NCBI RefSeq assembly: GCF_038592905.1
Contig: NZ_CP151943.1
Span: forward strand, 3,918,501 to 3,982,500
DNA length: 64,000 nucleotides
Direction: 5' to 3'
DNA from: Neobacillus sp. FSL H8-0543
GTDB lineage: Bacteria; Bacillota; Bacilli; Bacillales; Cytobacillaceae
Position numbers and translations under genes: made by a program. This document shows positions 43,317 to 52,406 of the stretch, piece by piece. A model generated the notes under the pieces. The model worked only from the letters and a program-made list of their open reading frames with translations. It ran no database searches and was not told where the DNA came from. Position 1 is the stretch's first letter; each line of letters begins with the position of its first letter.

Positions 43317-43418
43317 ATGTTTTCTAGGGAAAAATAACTATTTTTGTCTAAAGTGTGACATTTTTAATAGTTTGCTTTTTAACTTGTCGATATACTTAAG
43401 TTATTAAGAAAGTGAGGG

Positions 43419-44702
43419 ATGAGCTTGCTTATAATACCTGACTATATTGGTCTGTGGTTTTTGCAAATTATAAGTATTTTATTTCCAACAGTTTTATTTC
43501 AATCATATTTCCGGAAGAAGGTTACTAATAAACAAATCCAAAAAAGGATTAATAGTGTCTTATGCGGGATATCTTTATTCATATGTATGACATTCCCAGT
43601 TTCAATAAACGAGGAATATATTCTAGATTTTCGTTTTATTCCATTGATAATTGTCTTTCTTTATGGTGGTTTTAGAAGTGGGATCTTGCTTTCTATCCTA
43701 TTAATTACATATCGGTATGCAATCGGTGGAATTGGATTTTTTCTCGGGGGTTTGTGGATGACAGTGTTTTTCCTAACCGTCTTTTATTTTACCCTCCCCC
43801 GTGTTGGTAACTGGGATCATAAACGTCAACAAGCATATCCTTATATTTTATTAACCTGTTCACTTATCTTTTTTGGGCTGGGTACACAGTTTTTAGACGA
43901 TTACACCTTTATGTTTTCCGAAATTAATCTTTGGTTTTGGTTTTCGGTATTAAACTATTTAACTTTATGGATGGTCATGCATCTTCAGAATTCCTTATCG
44001 GAAATTGAAGAAATGACGGAAAAAGTCATACAGTTTGAAAAAACACACACGATTAATCAATTGCTTGTTTTTATCTCTCAGCAAATGTTAGCGCCAATAA
44101 AAACGGCTAATAATTACCTGCAGCTTATTGAAGAAGAGGGTCTAACAAAACCACAATCTCTTCACTTGATTCAAGCTAAAAGTGACTTAATTCAGGTAGA
44201 AAATAGTTTGGAACATTATCATACTTTTATGGATATAAAAGCGAATCAAACAGGAGAAATAAGCTTAGAAAAGGAATTACAGGAAATAGTCAAATTGATG
44301 AAATCTTATTCAAGATTACATGAAGTTGAAATCATTTATACGTCTACAGCCAAAGATGATATTGCAGTAAAAGGCGACCCTTCCATGCTCCGGTTTGCGC
44401 TGTTAAACATTATTAAAAATGGGATAGAAGCTTGTTCTCCAAATGGGCATGTAAATGTTTACCTGCATGAAATGCTGAAAGAGGTTTATATCGTAATTGA
44501 GGATAACGGGGTCGGTATTGCACCTAAGGTACTAGATCAGTTAGGAAAACCCCTGACTTCCGGTAAAGTAAATGGAACCGGTCTTGGACTTGCATCAACC
44601 TTTAAAATAACGGAATCAATGGGCGGAAGAGTGGAAGTCGACTCAAAACCAAATATCGGGACCGTTTTTAGTGTCTACTTTCCCAAATGGATTCTTTCAT
44701 AA
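43419..44702 (+). CDS. Membrane histidine-kinase-like protein lacking the phospho-acceptor His
   Basis: 427 residues. About six hydrophobic helices (5-185) resemble the 5TMR-LYT/KinB type sensor. The dimerisation region aligns as INQLLVFISQQMLAPIKTAN, where functional kinases have AHEIRNP; the His position is Gln221. The ATPase domain is intact: N-box LLNIIKNGIEAC, EDNGVGIAP and GTGLGLAS. It may be a degenerate kinase acting as phosphatase or partner, or phosphorylated elsewhere. Start is ambiguous: GAGGG abuts ATG 43419, and TTG 43425 has better spacing. The gene stands alone. Confidence 0.75.
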   Translation: MSLLIIPDYIGLWFLQIISILFPTVLFQSYFRKKVTNKQIQKRINSVLCGISLFICMTFPVSINEEYILDFRFIPLIIVFLYGGFRSGILLSILLITYRYAIGGIGFFLGGLWMTVFFLTVFYFTLPRVGNWDHKRQQAYPYILLTCSLIFFGLGTQFLDDYTFMFSEINLWFWFSVLNYLTLWMVMHLQNSLSEIEEMTEKVIQFEKTHTINQLLVFISQQMLAPIKTANNYLQLIEEEGLTKPQSLHLIQAKSDLIQVENSLEHYHTFMDIKANQTGEISLEKELQEIVKLMKSYSRLHEVEIIYTSTAKDDIAVKGDPSMLRFALLNIIKNGIEACSPNGHVNVYLHEMLKEVYIVIEDNGVGIAPKVLDQLGKPLTSGKVNGTGLGLASTFKITESMGGRVEVDSKPNIGTVFSVYFPKWILS

Positions 44703-44921
44703 GAGTATCAATTTTTAAAGCCAACAACTGACAGTTGTTGGCTTTTTTAGTCGCTTGGCCACTATTTTTTTTGAGGGCATCTGTCACACTTTAATTTTAT
44801 TGGTCAAATAACTGTTATCTACTAATGAACATGCCTAACACCATCTATTGTAAAAGGAATATTTTATTGTAACAGGTTTTCTATAATAAAAAAGGGTACA
44901 AGAGCATGGTAGGTGCAGGGG

Positions 44922-46142
44922 ATGAAAACAATTGTCTTTTTAGGAACGAATCGAATGGGTTCAAGCTATGAAGGAGTAAAAGCAGCAAAAACCTTAGGTT
45001 ATAATACTATATTACTAACAAATCGGTCCATCTTTGTGGAAGAAAAAGAGAATTTTCCAGAGATAGATTATGTCCGATTGACAGATATGTCCAGTACGGA
45101 TGAAATATTTAAGGCAATAGCAGAAATTATTTCAGAGGATAACGAAATAGGATGCTTTATTAGTTTTTTAGATGAGTATGTTCATTTAGCTGCTATGCTA
45201 ACCAACGAACTTTGCAATTCAAGCCTTTCATTCGAATCATTAATCATTATGTCGGATAAAATTGCAACCAGAAGGTACTTATCACAAAAGGCCTATACAC
45301 CTTTTTATAAAGTTATAACAGCAATGGACAGGGTAGAGGAAGAGGGAAAGGCGTTAATCGATCTGTTTCCTTTAATTATTAAATCACCGCAATCAAATGC
45401 GTCCAAGGATGTATTTCTTGTAGATAATTTAAGGGAGTTTAAGAAAGGTGTAAAACGGATTCAAAGTAAAAATCCTATCCATCCTATATTAATTGAGGAA
45501 TACTTACAGGGTCCCCAATATTTAGTAGAGGTGGTTATATTTAATGGAAAGGTTTCAATACCGGCAATTGTTGAACAGGAAGTAACAAAGGGTGAGCGAT
45601 TCATCATTACGGGTTATTCCCTCTGTCCAAAGATACCTGCAGCATTTTTACAAGGGTTAGAGGAAACGGTCTTCTCCATTATCACGGACCTACATTTGGA
45701 AAATGGTTCTTGTCATTTGGAACTGAAATTTACGGATAAAGGCTGGCGTCTTATTGAAATTAATCCGAGAATGGCTGGCGGTGCGATGAACCGGATGATT
45801 GAAGTAGCCTATGGTTATAACCTGGCAGAACAAACGATTCAGCTATTCTGTGGTCATGAACCCAATTTTTGCAGGAAACATGAAAATTATGTTTATACGC
45901 ATTACTTAATTATTGAATCGATAGGGAGATTGCTTAAGGTATCAGGGGAGGAATTGGCAAAAAGTGAATCTGGTGTTTTAGAGGTATTTACCAAGGGTAA
46001 AACTGGCCAAATTATTACTCCGCCTCGTTCAATGGGTCATAGATATGGTTATGTTTTGGCCACAGCAGACTCTAGAGAACAAGCAAGAAGATTAGCCATT
46101 AAGGCCGCTGAGAAAATCCAGTTTTACTTGCAGCCAATTTAG
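44922..46142 (+). CDS. ATP-grasp domain ligase
   Basis: 406 residues. An N-terminal Rossmann-like part (FLGTNRMGSS) is followed by an ATP-grasp domain (about 110-310). Markers include KSPQSNASKDVF (nucleotide loop), ILIEEYLQGPQYLVEVV and the metal-binding LIEINPRMAGG. Such enzymes join a carboxylate to an amine or similar via an acyl phosphate. The C-terminal part is typical of the biotin-carboxylase-like group. ATG 44922 has AGGTG 6 bases upstream. It is 24 bases before a CotZ-type spore coat gene, indicating co-transcription and a possible role in spore coat or exosporium biogenesis. Confidence 0.82.
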   Translation: MKTIVFLGTNRMGSSYEGVKAAKTLGYNTILLTNRSIFVEEKENFPEIDYVRLTDMSSTDEIFKAIAEIISEDNEIGCFISFLDEYVHLAAMLTNELCNSSLSFESLIIMSDKIATRRYLSQKAYTPFYKVITAMDRVEEEGKALIDLFPLIIKSPQSNASKDVFLVDNLREFKKGVKRIQSKNPIHPILIEEYLQGPQYLVEVVIFNGKVSIPAIVEQEVTKGERFIITGYSLCPKIPAAFLQGLEETVFSIITDLHLENGSCHLELKFTDKGWRLIEINPRMAGGAMNRMIEVAYGYNLAEQTIQLFCGHEPNFCRKHENYVYTHYLIIESIGRLLKVSGEELAKSESGVLEVFTKGKTGQIITPPRSMGHRYGYVLATADSREQARRLAIKAAEKIQFYLQPI

Positions 46143-46166
46143 GGTTGCTTGAAAGGGGGTATGAAT

Positions 46167-46592
46167 ATGGGGAATCATCAGTTAGAATCGTGTATTTGCG
46201 AGGATTTACAACAACTATTGGAAGAACAAAAAAGGTTAGCCTTTGAAGATTTTCGTTTTGTTTGTGAAAAAATTGGATATGACACCATTCCATTTATTCT
46301 TTCCAATGATAAAAATCAGTTAGAAGCATGGGGATGGACAGAAAAAGGCTGTTTTTTTACAACAACGATCTTTAGGTTAGAAGCGCTAGATGAAAGGGCT
46401 TGTTGTGCAACTCTCTCCCTTCTGGAACCTGTTGATATGGATGGCTGTCCCGTTGAGATGTGTGAAAATATTTTCGCACTAAGAAAAACATTGAACTGTA
46501 TCATTGTAGACTTACAATGTTTTTGTTCCATACAGCCATTGTCACCAAAATTAGTTAATCGCCAGCTTCCTATTATTGAACCTAAATGTTAA
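46167..46592 (+). CDS. CotY/CotZ-family spore coat/exosporium protein
   Basis: 141 residues with twelve Cys, including FVCEK, RACCATLSLLEP and LQCFCSIQPLSP, features of the CotY/CotZ/ExsY family that self-assembles into disulphide-linked crystalline spore layers. The N-terminal CICEDLQQLLEEQKR replaces the usual basic start. ATG 46167 (GGGGG 7 bases upstream) is favoured over nearer ATGs. It is co-directional with the ATP-grasp gene. Expression is expected in the mother cell late in sporulation; no promoter could be assigned. Confidence 0.85.
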   Translation: MGNHQLESCICEDLQQLLEEQKRLAFEDFRFVCEKIGYDTIPFILSNDKNQLEAWGWTEKGCFFTTTIFRLEALDERACCATLSLLEPVDMDGCPVEMCENIFALRKTLNCIIVDLQCFCSIQPLSPKLVNRQLPIIEPKC

Positions 46593-46603
46593 TCCACTTT
46601 TTT

Positions 46604-46634
46604 AAGCCCAATAAGAATGGGCTTATTCTTTTTT
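46604..46634 (+). terminator. Terminator of the ATP-grasp/CotZ operon
   Basis: AAGCCCA (46604-46610), loop, TGGGCTT (46618-46624), followed by ATTCTTTTTTT. Confidence 0.8.
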
Positions 46635-46722
46635 TAAAAAGCGGGATATTTGGATAGGTGTCTATCGCACATTTTTACAGTGATGAATAGGATATATAGA
46701 AATTAAGAAGGAGGTAATGTTT

Positions 46723-46818
46723 ATGTCTGGTGTAGCAGGCGGATACGGTGGAGGATTTGCTCTTGTAGTTGTATTGTTTATTTTGTTAATTATCATCGGG
46801 GCTTCTTGGTGCTTCTGA
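46723..46818 (+). CDS. YjcZ-family sporulation peptide 1
   Basis: 31 residues: a Gly-rich start (MSGVAGGYGGGFALVVVLF), one transmembrane segment and the family end IIIGASWCF. Such YjcZ peptides are made during sporulation. The ribosome site AAGGAGGT is strong. Another copy follows after 26 bases. Exact role is unknown. Confidence 0.8.
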   Translation: MSGVAGGYGGGFALVVVLFILLIIIGASWCF

Positions 46819-46844
46819 TACTAAAATAAAGGGAGGTAATGTAT

Positions 46845-46979
46845 ATGTCATATGGATATGGTTACGGTGGTTGCGGCTATGGATACGGTGGTTGCGGTGT
46901 TGGATTTCGAGGCGGCTTTGCTTTAATCGTTGTTTTATTTATTCTTTTGATTATTGTAGGCGCAGCTTGCTTTAGATAA
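46845..46979 (+). CDS. YjcZ-family sporulation peptide 2
   Basis: 44 residues. The Gly/Tyr/Cys-rich head ([20 protein letters not shown]) is longer than in copy 1, with an internal [11 protein letters not shown] repeat. The hydrophobic segment [17 protein letters not shown] matches copy 1. GGGAGGT precedes the start. Tandem duplication of the small gene is clear. Confidence 0.8.
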   Translation: MSYGYGYGGCGYGYGGCGVGFRGGFALIVVLFILLIIVGAACFR

Positions 46980-46994
46980 TAGTAAATAGTAAAA

Positions 46995-47020
46995 AGCCCT
47001 CTTGATTAATCAAGAGGGCT
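46995..47020. terminator. Bidirectional terminator overlapping the DUF1232 stop codon
   Basis: AGCCCTCTTGATT (46995-47007) directly joined to AATCAAGAGGGCT (47008-47020), a 26-base perfect palindrome with A-rich and T-rich flanks. The stop codon of the minus-strand gene lies at its centre. Confidence 0.85.
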
Positions 47021-47437
47021 CTTTGACGCAATCGGAGCAGTCTTTTTCCACTTATTAAATTCATCCAATTCAGCTGATATCTTTTTAATCGTATAACCAA
47101 TTACGGCTGCATCGTCAATAATACCTAAACCAACTAGAAAGTCGGGGACGAGGTCAATCGGAGAAACGAAATATAGGATGGCAGCTATAACCGTAATAAT
47201 TGTACTTTTTGCTACATGGCGATAATCACCTTTTGAATAAGCTCTAACCAATTCAACTAGCAATTGCAGTTTTTCCCATGCCTCACCCAATGTGCCTTTA
47301 TTGTTTTTTGCTTTTAACAATGCCTTTTTCAGTAAACCCTCAGTTTTCTGCTGATTATCAATATAGTTATTTGCCTGATTTGCATAGTTCGCCTGTTCTT
47401 TCTCCAAATCTGCATTAGAACGGAACAAAACATTCAC
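47006..47437 (-). CDS. DUF1232 (YkvA-family) membrane protein
   Basis: 143 residues. The DUF1232 core is at about 78-115: VAKSTIITVIAAILYFVSPIDLVPDFLVGLG, with the signature SPIDLVPDFL and IIDDAAVIGY. The N-terminal 70 residues are hydrophilic and coiled. One or two membrane helices. The function of the family is not established. It converges with the YjcZ genes and shares their terminator. Confidence 0.85.
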   Translation of the reverse strand: MNVLFRSNADLEKEQANYANQANNYIDNQQKTEGLLKKALLKAKNNKGTLGEAWEKLQLLVELVRAYSKGDYRHVAKSTIITVIAAILYFVSPIDLVPDFLVGLGIIDDAAVIGYTIKKISAELDEFNKWKKTAPIASKSPLD

Positions 47438-47509
47438 TTCCCTTATATAAGGATTTCGATACTAGTAGCATACCGTAAAAACTTGTTATTCATTTATTAA
47501 TTATATACC

Positions 47510-47542
47510 AAAAAAGTACCAAGTCCGTTGAGGTACTTGGTA
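47510..47542 (-). terminator. Terminator of the FtsH-like gene (minus strand)
   Basis: TACCAAGT (47517-47524) and ACTTGGTA (47535-47542). On the minus strand the stem is followed by CTTTTTT. Confidence 0.75.
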
Positions 47543-47547
47543 TAAGT

Positions 47548-49287
47548 CTATACAAGAATAAAATCTTCGGTCTTTTTCTGGCTGGTACTATGGACAATTT
47601 CTTCTACTTCGTAACCTTCAAGTGTTTCTTTTGTTAATAAACTATCTACCAATCGTTGATACTGAAGTTTATGATCGTTGATTAGGAACTCAGCTTTTGT
47701 TAATCCTTTTTCAAACAGCTCCTGCATCTTTGCTTCCTTATCTTGTTTGTTGAAGGTGAGTGTGAATCCATCTTGAAGCATACCTGTATCCACCATTTGT
47801 TCGATAATATGCTTTGCTTGCTGGACATCACCGCTAACGCCTATGCTATGTTCGCCAAGAACCAATCTTTCGGCAACACCACCGGCTAGAACCATTGCTA
47901 CACGATCAAGCAGGTCACTTGTTGTTGATAAATGGAGCTCATTGGGGATTGGTGCTACATAACCAAGAGCTTCACCGCGAGGAATAATGGTTGCCTTTCT
48001 GACAGAACCAGGTTTTGTCAATGAAGCGACAATGGCATGACCAGCTTCATGGATAGCGACTCTGCGCTTCGTTTCAATGTCAAGTAAAGCGCGGGAAGAA
48101 CTGCCCAGGATTGTTCTATCAAGAGCATAATCCAAGTCGCCTTTTGTGATAGATTCCTGTCTGTTTCGAAAGGCTCTTCTACTTGCTGTATCGAAAAGGG
48201 ACTGAAGCTCTGCACCGGAAAACCCGGAAGTACTAGCAGCTAATTCATCTAAGGTACCTAGGACATCCTCGCTTAGACTCTTTCCTTTTGTGTGAATGTC
48301 AATGATTTCCCTTCTGCCTTTTGTATCAGGCAATGGCACGTGAAAGGAGAAATCAATCCTTCCTGGCCGGAGGAATGCATCATCGAGCATATCTTTTCTA
48401 TTTGTGGCAGCAATAAATAGAATTCCATCATTTGAGTGTCCGCCATCAAGTTGAACAAGAAGTTCTGTTAGGGTTTTTTCTGCTTCTTCTCCGCCATGAG
48501 CTTTTCTTTTCCCGGCTAGTGCATCAACTTCGTCAATGAAGATCACAGCAGGTCCTTGTTTTCTGGCAGTTTGGAATAACGATCGTACACGGCTAGCGCC
48601 AATTCCGATAAACATTTCATTAAATGCTGATCCGCTTGCTGAAAAAAATGATGCATTAAGTTCATGAGCTATTGCTTGAGCTAGCAGTGTTTTCCCCGTT
48701 CCAGGAGGTCCATAAAGCAGAATCCCTTTAGGCGGTTTTACTCCCAATTTAGTCGCTCGCTCTGGCTCTTTAATTGCTGCTATTGTTTGATGGATTTCAT
48801 CTTTCATTTCTTCACCAAGGCCGCCGATATCCTCTAGACTGATAGAGGGTAAAGCACGGGCCTTTGAAACACTTCTTTTCATCGAATTAGATAGACCTAT
48901 GCCACCTTTTGTTTTTTGCAGAACCACTGCTGAAGCAAATAGCGTAAGCAAAACCCCTGCTAATATCCACTTTCCAAAGCGGCTACTATTTGAAAAAGCG
49001 TAATTTATATTATATTTCTCGACTAGCTTATCCACAATTTGACTGTTAGGCGGAACTTGTGACTGATATTCTTGTACACCGGCTTTGATATGTAGACTGC
49101 CGTCAGAACGTTCAATCAACGTAACTGTTTTCCCATTCTGATTTTGAATCATTTTTTCTACTGATGAGAAAGGGATATCAATCTTTTTATTTGTTGTCTG
49201 GACAAGCCAAACGCTAGCTGTAATGATTATTAATAATGCTGCAAAGAGCGGAATAAACTTGGAAACTATCTTTGTTTTTTCATTCAA
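47548..49287 (-). CDS. FtsH-like AAA+ zinc metalloprotease (paralogue)
   Basis: 579 residues. It has two N-terminal transmembrane helices (about 11-30 and 107-124) with a small outer domain, then the AAA module and peptidase domain. Walker A GPPGTGKT is at 193-200, Walker B VIFIDE near 248-253 and the SRH segment AATNRKDMLDDAFLRPGR near 293-310. The zinc motif HEAGH is at 413-417, with a third ligand probably Asp487 (VSGDVQQA). The pore region reads EMFIGIGASRVR in place of the FVGVGA of canonical FtsH. Shorter than housekeeping FtsH (about 630 or more), so it is probably a second, specialised protease. Monocistronic. Confidence 0.88.
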   Translation of the reverse strand: MNEKTKIVSKFIPLFAALLIIITASVWLVQTTNKKIDIPFSSVEKMIQNQNGKTVTLIERSDGSLHIKAGVQEYQSQVPPNSQIVDKLVEKYNINYAFSNSSRFGKWILAGVLLTLFASAVVLQKTKGGIGLSNSMKRSVSKARALPSISLEDIGGLGEEMKDEIHQTIAAIKEPERATKLGVKPPKGILLYGPPGTGKTLLAQAIAHELNASFFSASGSAFNEMFIGIGASRVRSLFQTARKQGPAVIFIDEVDALAGKRKAHGGEEAEKTLTELLVQLDGGHSNDGILFIAATNRKDMLDDAFLRPGRIDFSFHVPLPDTKGRREIIDIHTKGKSLSEDVLGTLDELAASTSGFSGAELQSLFDTASRRAFRNRQESITKGDLDYALDRTILGSSSRALLDIETKRRVAIHEAGHAIVASLTKPGSVRKATIIPRGEALGYVAPIPNELHLSTTSDLLDRVAMVLAGGVAERLVLGEHSIGVSGDVQQAKHIIEQMVDTGMLQDGFTLTFNKQDKEAKMQELFEKGLTKAEFLINDHKLQYQRLVDSLLTKETLEGYEVEEIVHSTSQKKTEDFILV

Positions 49288-49487
49288 TTTATTGTCATCT
49301 CCTATAACAGAGTCTTATTCTATTATAAAAGGAATTACTTAAAATGGGTGTGGGAATGGATGGAAAACATCTTCCAATTTTAATATATTGGATAAAAGAC
49401 AAATTGAAGGATTGCAAAGTTATCCCCAGACATATAAGATTAAGGGTAGACAAAAATTTTTGATCGTCAAAAAGTGAGGAATAAGAT

Positions 49488-51068
49488 ATGGGTAACAATT
49501 TTAAAGATGAAGTATTATCGCGCAGAACCTTTGCGATCATTTCCCACCCGGATGCCGGGAAAACAACACTTACTGAAAAATTATTATTATTTGGCGGTGC
49601 CATTCGTGATGCAGGTACCGTTAAAGCGAAAAAGACTGGGAAATTCGCAACGAGTGATTGGATGGAAATTGAAAAACAACGTGGAATTTCTGTGACTTCC
49701 AGTGTAATGCAATTTGATTATGATGGCTTTCGAGTCAATATATTAGATACTCCTGGGCACCAGGACTTTAGTGAAGATACGTATCGAACGTTAATGGCTG
49801 TTGATAGTGCTGTAATGATTATCGATTCTGCAAAAGGTATTGAGGAACAAACGTTAAAGCTTTTTAAAGTCTGCCGTATGCGGGGCATTCCAATATTCAC
49901 CTTTATTAACAAGCTTGATCGTCAGGGGAAGGCACCTTTAGAACTTCTTGCTGAATTGGAAGAGGTACTAGGGATAGAAACCTATCCGATGAATTGGCCG
50001 ATTGGTATGGGTAAAGAGTTTCTTGGTATTTACGATCGTTTCTATAATCGGATTGAACAGTTCCGTGTGAATGATGAGGAGCGCTATATTCCTTTAAATA
50101 ATGAAGGAGAAATAGAAGGAGACCACCCGTTGAAGGCCTCTGGATTATATGACCAAACATTGGAAGAGATTATGCTTTTAAATGAGGCTGGCAATGAATT
50201 TTCTGTTGAAAAAGTAGCAGCAGGAACCATTATACCTGTCTTCTTTGGAAGTGCGTTAACCACTTTCGGTGTTCAAACCTTTCTTGAAACCTATTTGAAA
50301 TTTGCTCCTTCACCTATGCCGCGTAATTCTTCAGCAGGTGAAATTGACCCGCTGGGAGAACAATTCTCGGGATTCGTATTTAAAATTCAAGCCAATATGA
50401 ACCCGGCTCACCGTGACAGGATCGCGTTTGTGCGAATATGTTCAGGGAAATTTGAACGCGGAATGTCTATAAATGTTCCAAGGCTAGGAAAGCAGTTAAA
50501 GGTAACTCAGTCGACTTCCTTTATGGCAGAAGAACGAAATACTGTGGAAGAAGCGGTGAGCGGTGATATTATCGGGTTATATGATACAGGCACCTATCAG
50601 ATCGGTGACACGATTACAGCGGGTAAAAACACCTTTCAATTTGAGCGATTACCGCAATTTACGCCGGAGCTTTTTGTAAGAGTTTCTGCAAAAAATGTTA
50701 TGAAACAAAAATCGTTTTATAAAGGGATACAACAGCTTGTCCAAGAAGGGGCAATCCAGCTTTATAAAACGATTAGAACGGAAGATTATTTATTAGGGGC
50801 GGTCGGTCAATTACAATTTGAAGTTTTTGAACACCGGATGAAGAATGAATACAATGCTGAAGTATTCATGGAACGGATGGGTTCAAAAATTACTAGATGG
50901 GTTGAAGATGAAGTGATAAATGAAACTTTATCGAGTTCAAGAAGTCTTCTTGTTAAGGATCGTTTCGATCAGTTTGTATTTTTATTTGAAAATGATTTTG
51001 CCCTAAGATGGTTCCAAGACAAAAATCCAACGGTTAAGTTAATTAATCCTATGGATCAGCATGAGTAA
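49488..51068 (+). CDS. prfC: Peptide chain release factor 3
   Basis: 526 residues, full-length RF3, a GTPase that removes RF1/RF2 from the ribosome after peptide release. The G domain has [15 protein letters not shown] (about 19-33), [14 protein letters not shown] (about 88-101) and NKLDRQGK (about 142-149), with [12 protein letters not shown] as switch I. Domain II and III motifs follow ([20 protein letters not shown]). B. subtilis lacks prfC, but several related genera carry it. It is adjacent but divergent to the FtsH-like gene and monocistronic. Confidence 0.95.
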   Translation: MGNNFKDEVLSRRTFAIISHPDAGKTTLTEKLLLFGGAIRDAGTVKAKKTGKFATSDWMEIEKQRGISVTSSVMQFDYDGFRVNILDTPGHQDFSEDTYRTLMAVDSAVMIIDSAKGIEEQTLKLFKVCRMRGIPIFTFINKLDRQGKAPLELLAELEEVLGIETYPMNWPIGMGKEFLGIYDRFYNRIEQFRVNDEERYIPLNNEGEIEGDHPLKASGLYDQTLEEIMLLNEAGNEFSVEKVAAGTIIPVFFGSALTTFGVQTFLETYLKFAPSPMPRNSSAGEIDPLGEQFSGFVFKIQANMNPAHRDRIAFVRICSGKFERGMSINVPRLGKQLKVTQSTSFMAEERNTVEEAVSGDIIGLYDTGTYQIGDTITAGKNTFQFERLPQFTPELFVRVSAKNVMKQKSFYKGIQQLVQEGAIQLYKTIRTEDYLLGAVGQLQFEVFEHRMKNEYNAEVFMERMGSKITRWVEDEVINETLSSSRSLLVKDRFDQFVFLFENDFALRWFQDKNPTVKLINPMDQHE

Positions 51069-51074
51069 GATTGT

Positions 51075-51099
51075 GGCGGGGAAATCTCGCCTTTTTTTT
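51075..51099 (+). terminator. Terminator of prfC
   Basis: GGCGGG (51075-51080), GAAAT loop, CTCGCC (51086-51091), then TTTTTTTT. Confidence 0.85.
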
Positions 51100-51205
51100 G
51101 TTATTATAATACAGAAAATTCAGACTAATTACTCATTGACGGATTTTTTGGAAACATCTTACAATGGGTACAACCGTAAGTAACCGATAACGAGGGGGAA
51201 ATGTG

Positions 51206-52303
51206 ATGAAAAAGGGGTATTTTTTCACGGGCTTTCCAGGGTTCATTTGCAATCAATTAATTCGCGAAGTATTAAAAAGGAATCTTCTGCAAGGGCAAGT
51301 CTTTGTCCTTGTACTAAAAGGAATGATGGACAAAGCCAAGAAAGAACGGCAAGAGATTATTTCAGAACTAGGATTAAGGGATGAGGATTTCGTGATTGTT
51401 GAGGGTGATATTACGAAACCCGCACTAATGATTTCAGAAGAAAATCAAGAATTTTTGCTTTCAAGTATTACACATGTTTATCATCTTGCAGCAATCTATG
51501 ATTTAGCTGTTCCAAGAGATATTGCTTTTAAAATTAACGTAAATGGAACGGGTCATGTGAATAATTGGGTAAAAGCACTACCAAACCTAGAGAGATATAT
51601 CTATTTTAGTACAGCATATGTGGTTGGAAAACGCGAAGGAACGCTTTATGAGACAGAGCTTATCCGCCCAGAAAGCTTTAAAAACCATTATGAGGAAACA
51701 AAATATGAGGCAGAAGTGCTGGTAGAAATGTTAAAGAAGGATATTCCGGTTACCATTATCCGCCCGGGAATTGTTAAGGGACATTCCCAAACCGGTGAAA
51801 CGATAAAGTTTGATGGACCATATTTTATTATGAATTTTTTGGAACGATTGAAATTTCTACCGTTATTACCTAAATTAGGAAAAGGTGTTGCTTACATTAA
51901 TCTTGTTCCCATTGACTATATCATACAGGCGACGGCCTTCCTTAGTTTCTTGGATGTTGGAGCTGGAAAAACTTATCATTTAACGGATCCTCGTCCTTAC
52001 CGTGCATCAGAAATATACCAATTTATGATGAAGGAATTACTTAATAAACATCCTAAAGGGACGCTCCCGTTAACACTTTGCAAATGGTTTCTATCAATTA
52101 AACCAATGAGGAGACTTCTGGGAGTTGAAAAAGAAGCCCTTGATTATTTTACCTGGATGGGACATTTTGATAACTCACAGGCTGCGAATGATTTAAAAGA
52201 TTCAGGAATTACCTGTCCGGATTTTAAAGATGGAATTCCAGCCATGACAGCATTTTATCTAAAACAGAAGGATAATCCGAATTTCCAAATAAATATACTT
52301 TAG
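51206..52303 (+). CDS. Extended SDR / NAD-dependent reductase-like protein (NAD_binding_4 type)
   Basis: 365 residues. The Rossmann N-terminus reads YFFTGFPGFICNQLIREVL (TGxxGFI variant), with GDITKPAL and HLAAIYDLAVP following. A catalytic Tyr and Lys lie in the HYEETKYEAEVL stretch (YxxxK-like: YEETKYEAE). The long C-terminal part contains INLVPIDYII and the Trp/Phe-rich FTWMGHFDN motif. This style belongs to male-sterility/thioester-reductase relatives that reduce or epimerise bound substrates; fatty-acyl reduction is possible but unproven. ATG 51206 with AGGGGG 7 bases upstream is chosen. Confidence 0.8.
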   Translation: MKKGYFFTGFPGFICNQLIREVLKRNLLQGQVFVLVLKGMMDKAKKERQEIISELGLRDEDFVIVEGDITKPALMISEENQEFLLSSITHVYHLAAIYDLAVPRDIAFKINVNGTGHVNNWVKALPNLERYIYFSTAYVVGKREGTLYETELIRPESFKNHYEETKYEAEVLVEMLKKDIPVTIIRPGIVKGHSQTGETIKFDGPYFIMNFLERLKFLPLLPKLGKGVAYINLVPIDYIIQATAFLSFLDVGAGKTYHLTDPRPYRASEIYQFMMKELLNKHPKGTLPLTLCKWFLSIKPMRRLLGVEKEALDYFTWMGHFDNSQAANDLKDSGITCPDFKDGIPAMTAFYLKQKDNPNFQINIL

Positions 52304-52406
52304 GAAATATTATTTTCTACCTTCGTTAATTTGGCAATTTATTGGTAAAACTAATTAGAGTTAATTAGCTACCATAAAAAATTGTCTTCAGAAGCGAGAA
52401 TGAACA

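Noticed and set aside
44867..44887. TTGTAA ... TATAAT promoter before the ATP-grasp gene
   Set aside because: The spacer is only 9 bp, and the next TTG-type word upstream is too far away, so no sigma-A promoter can be supported here.
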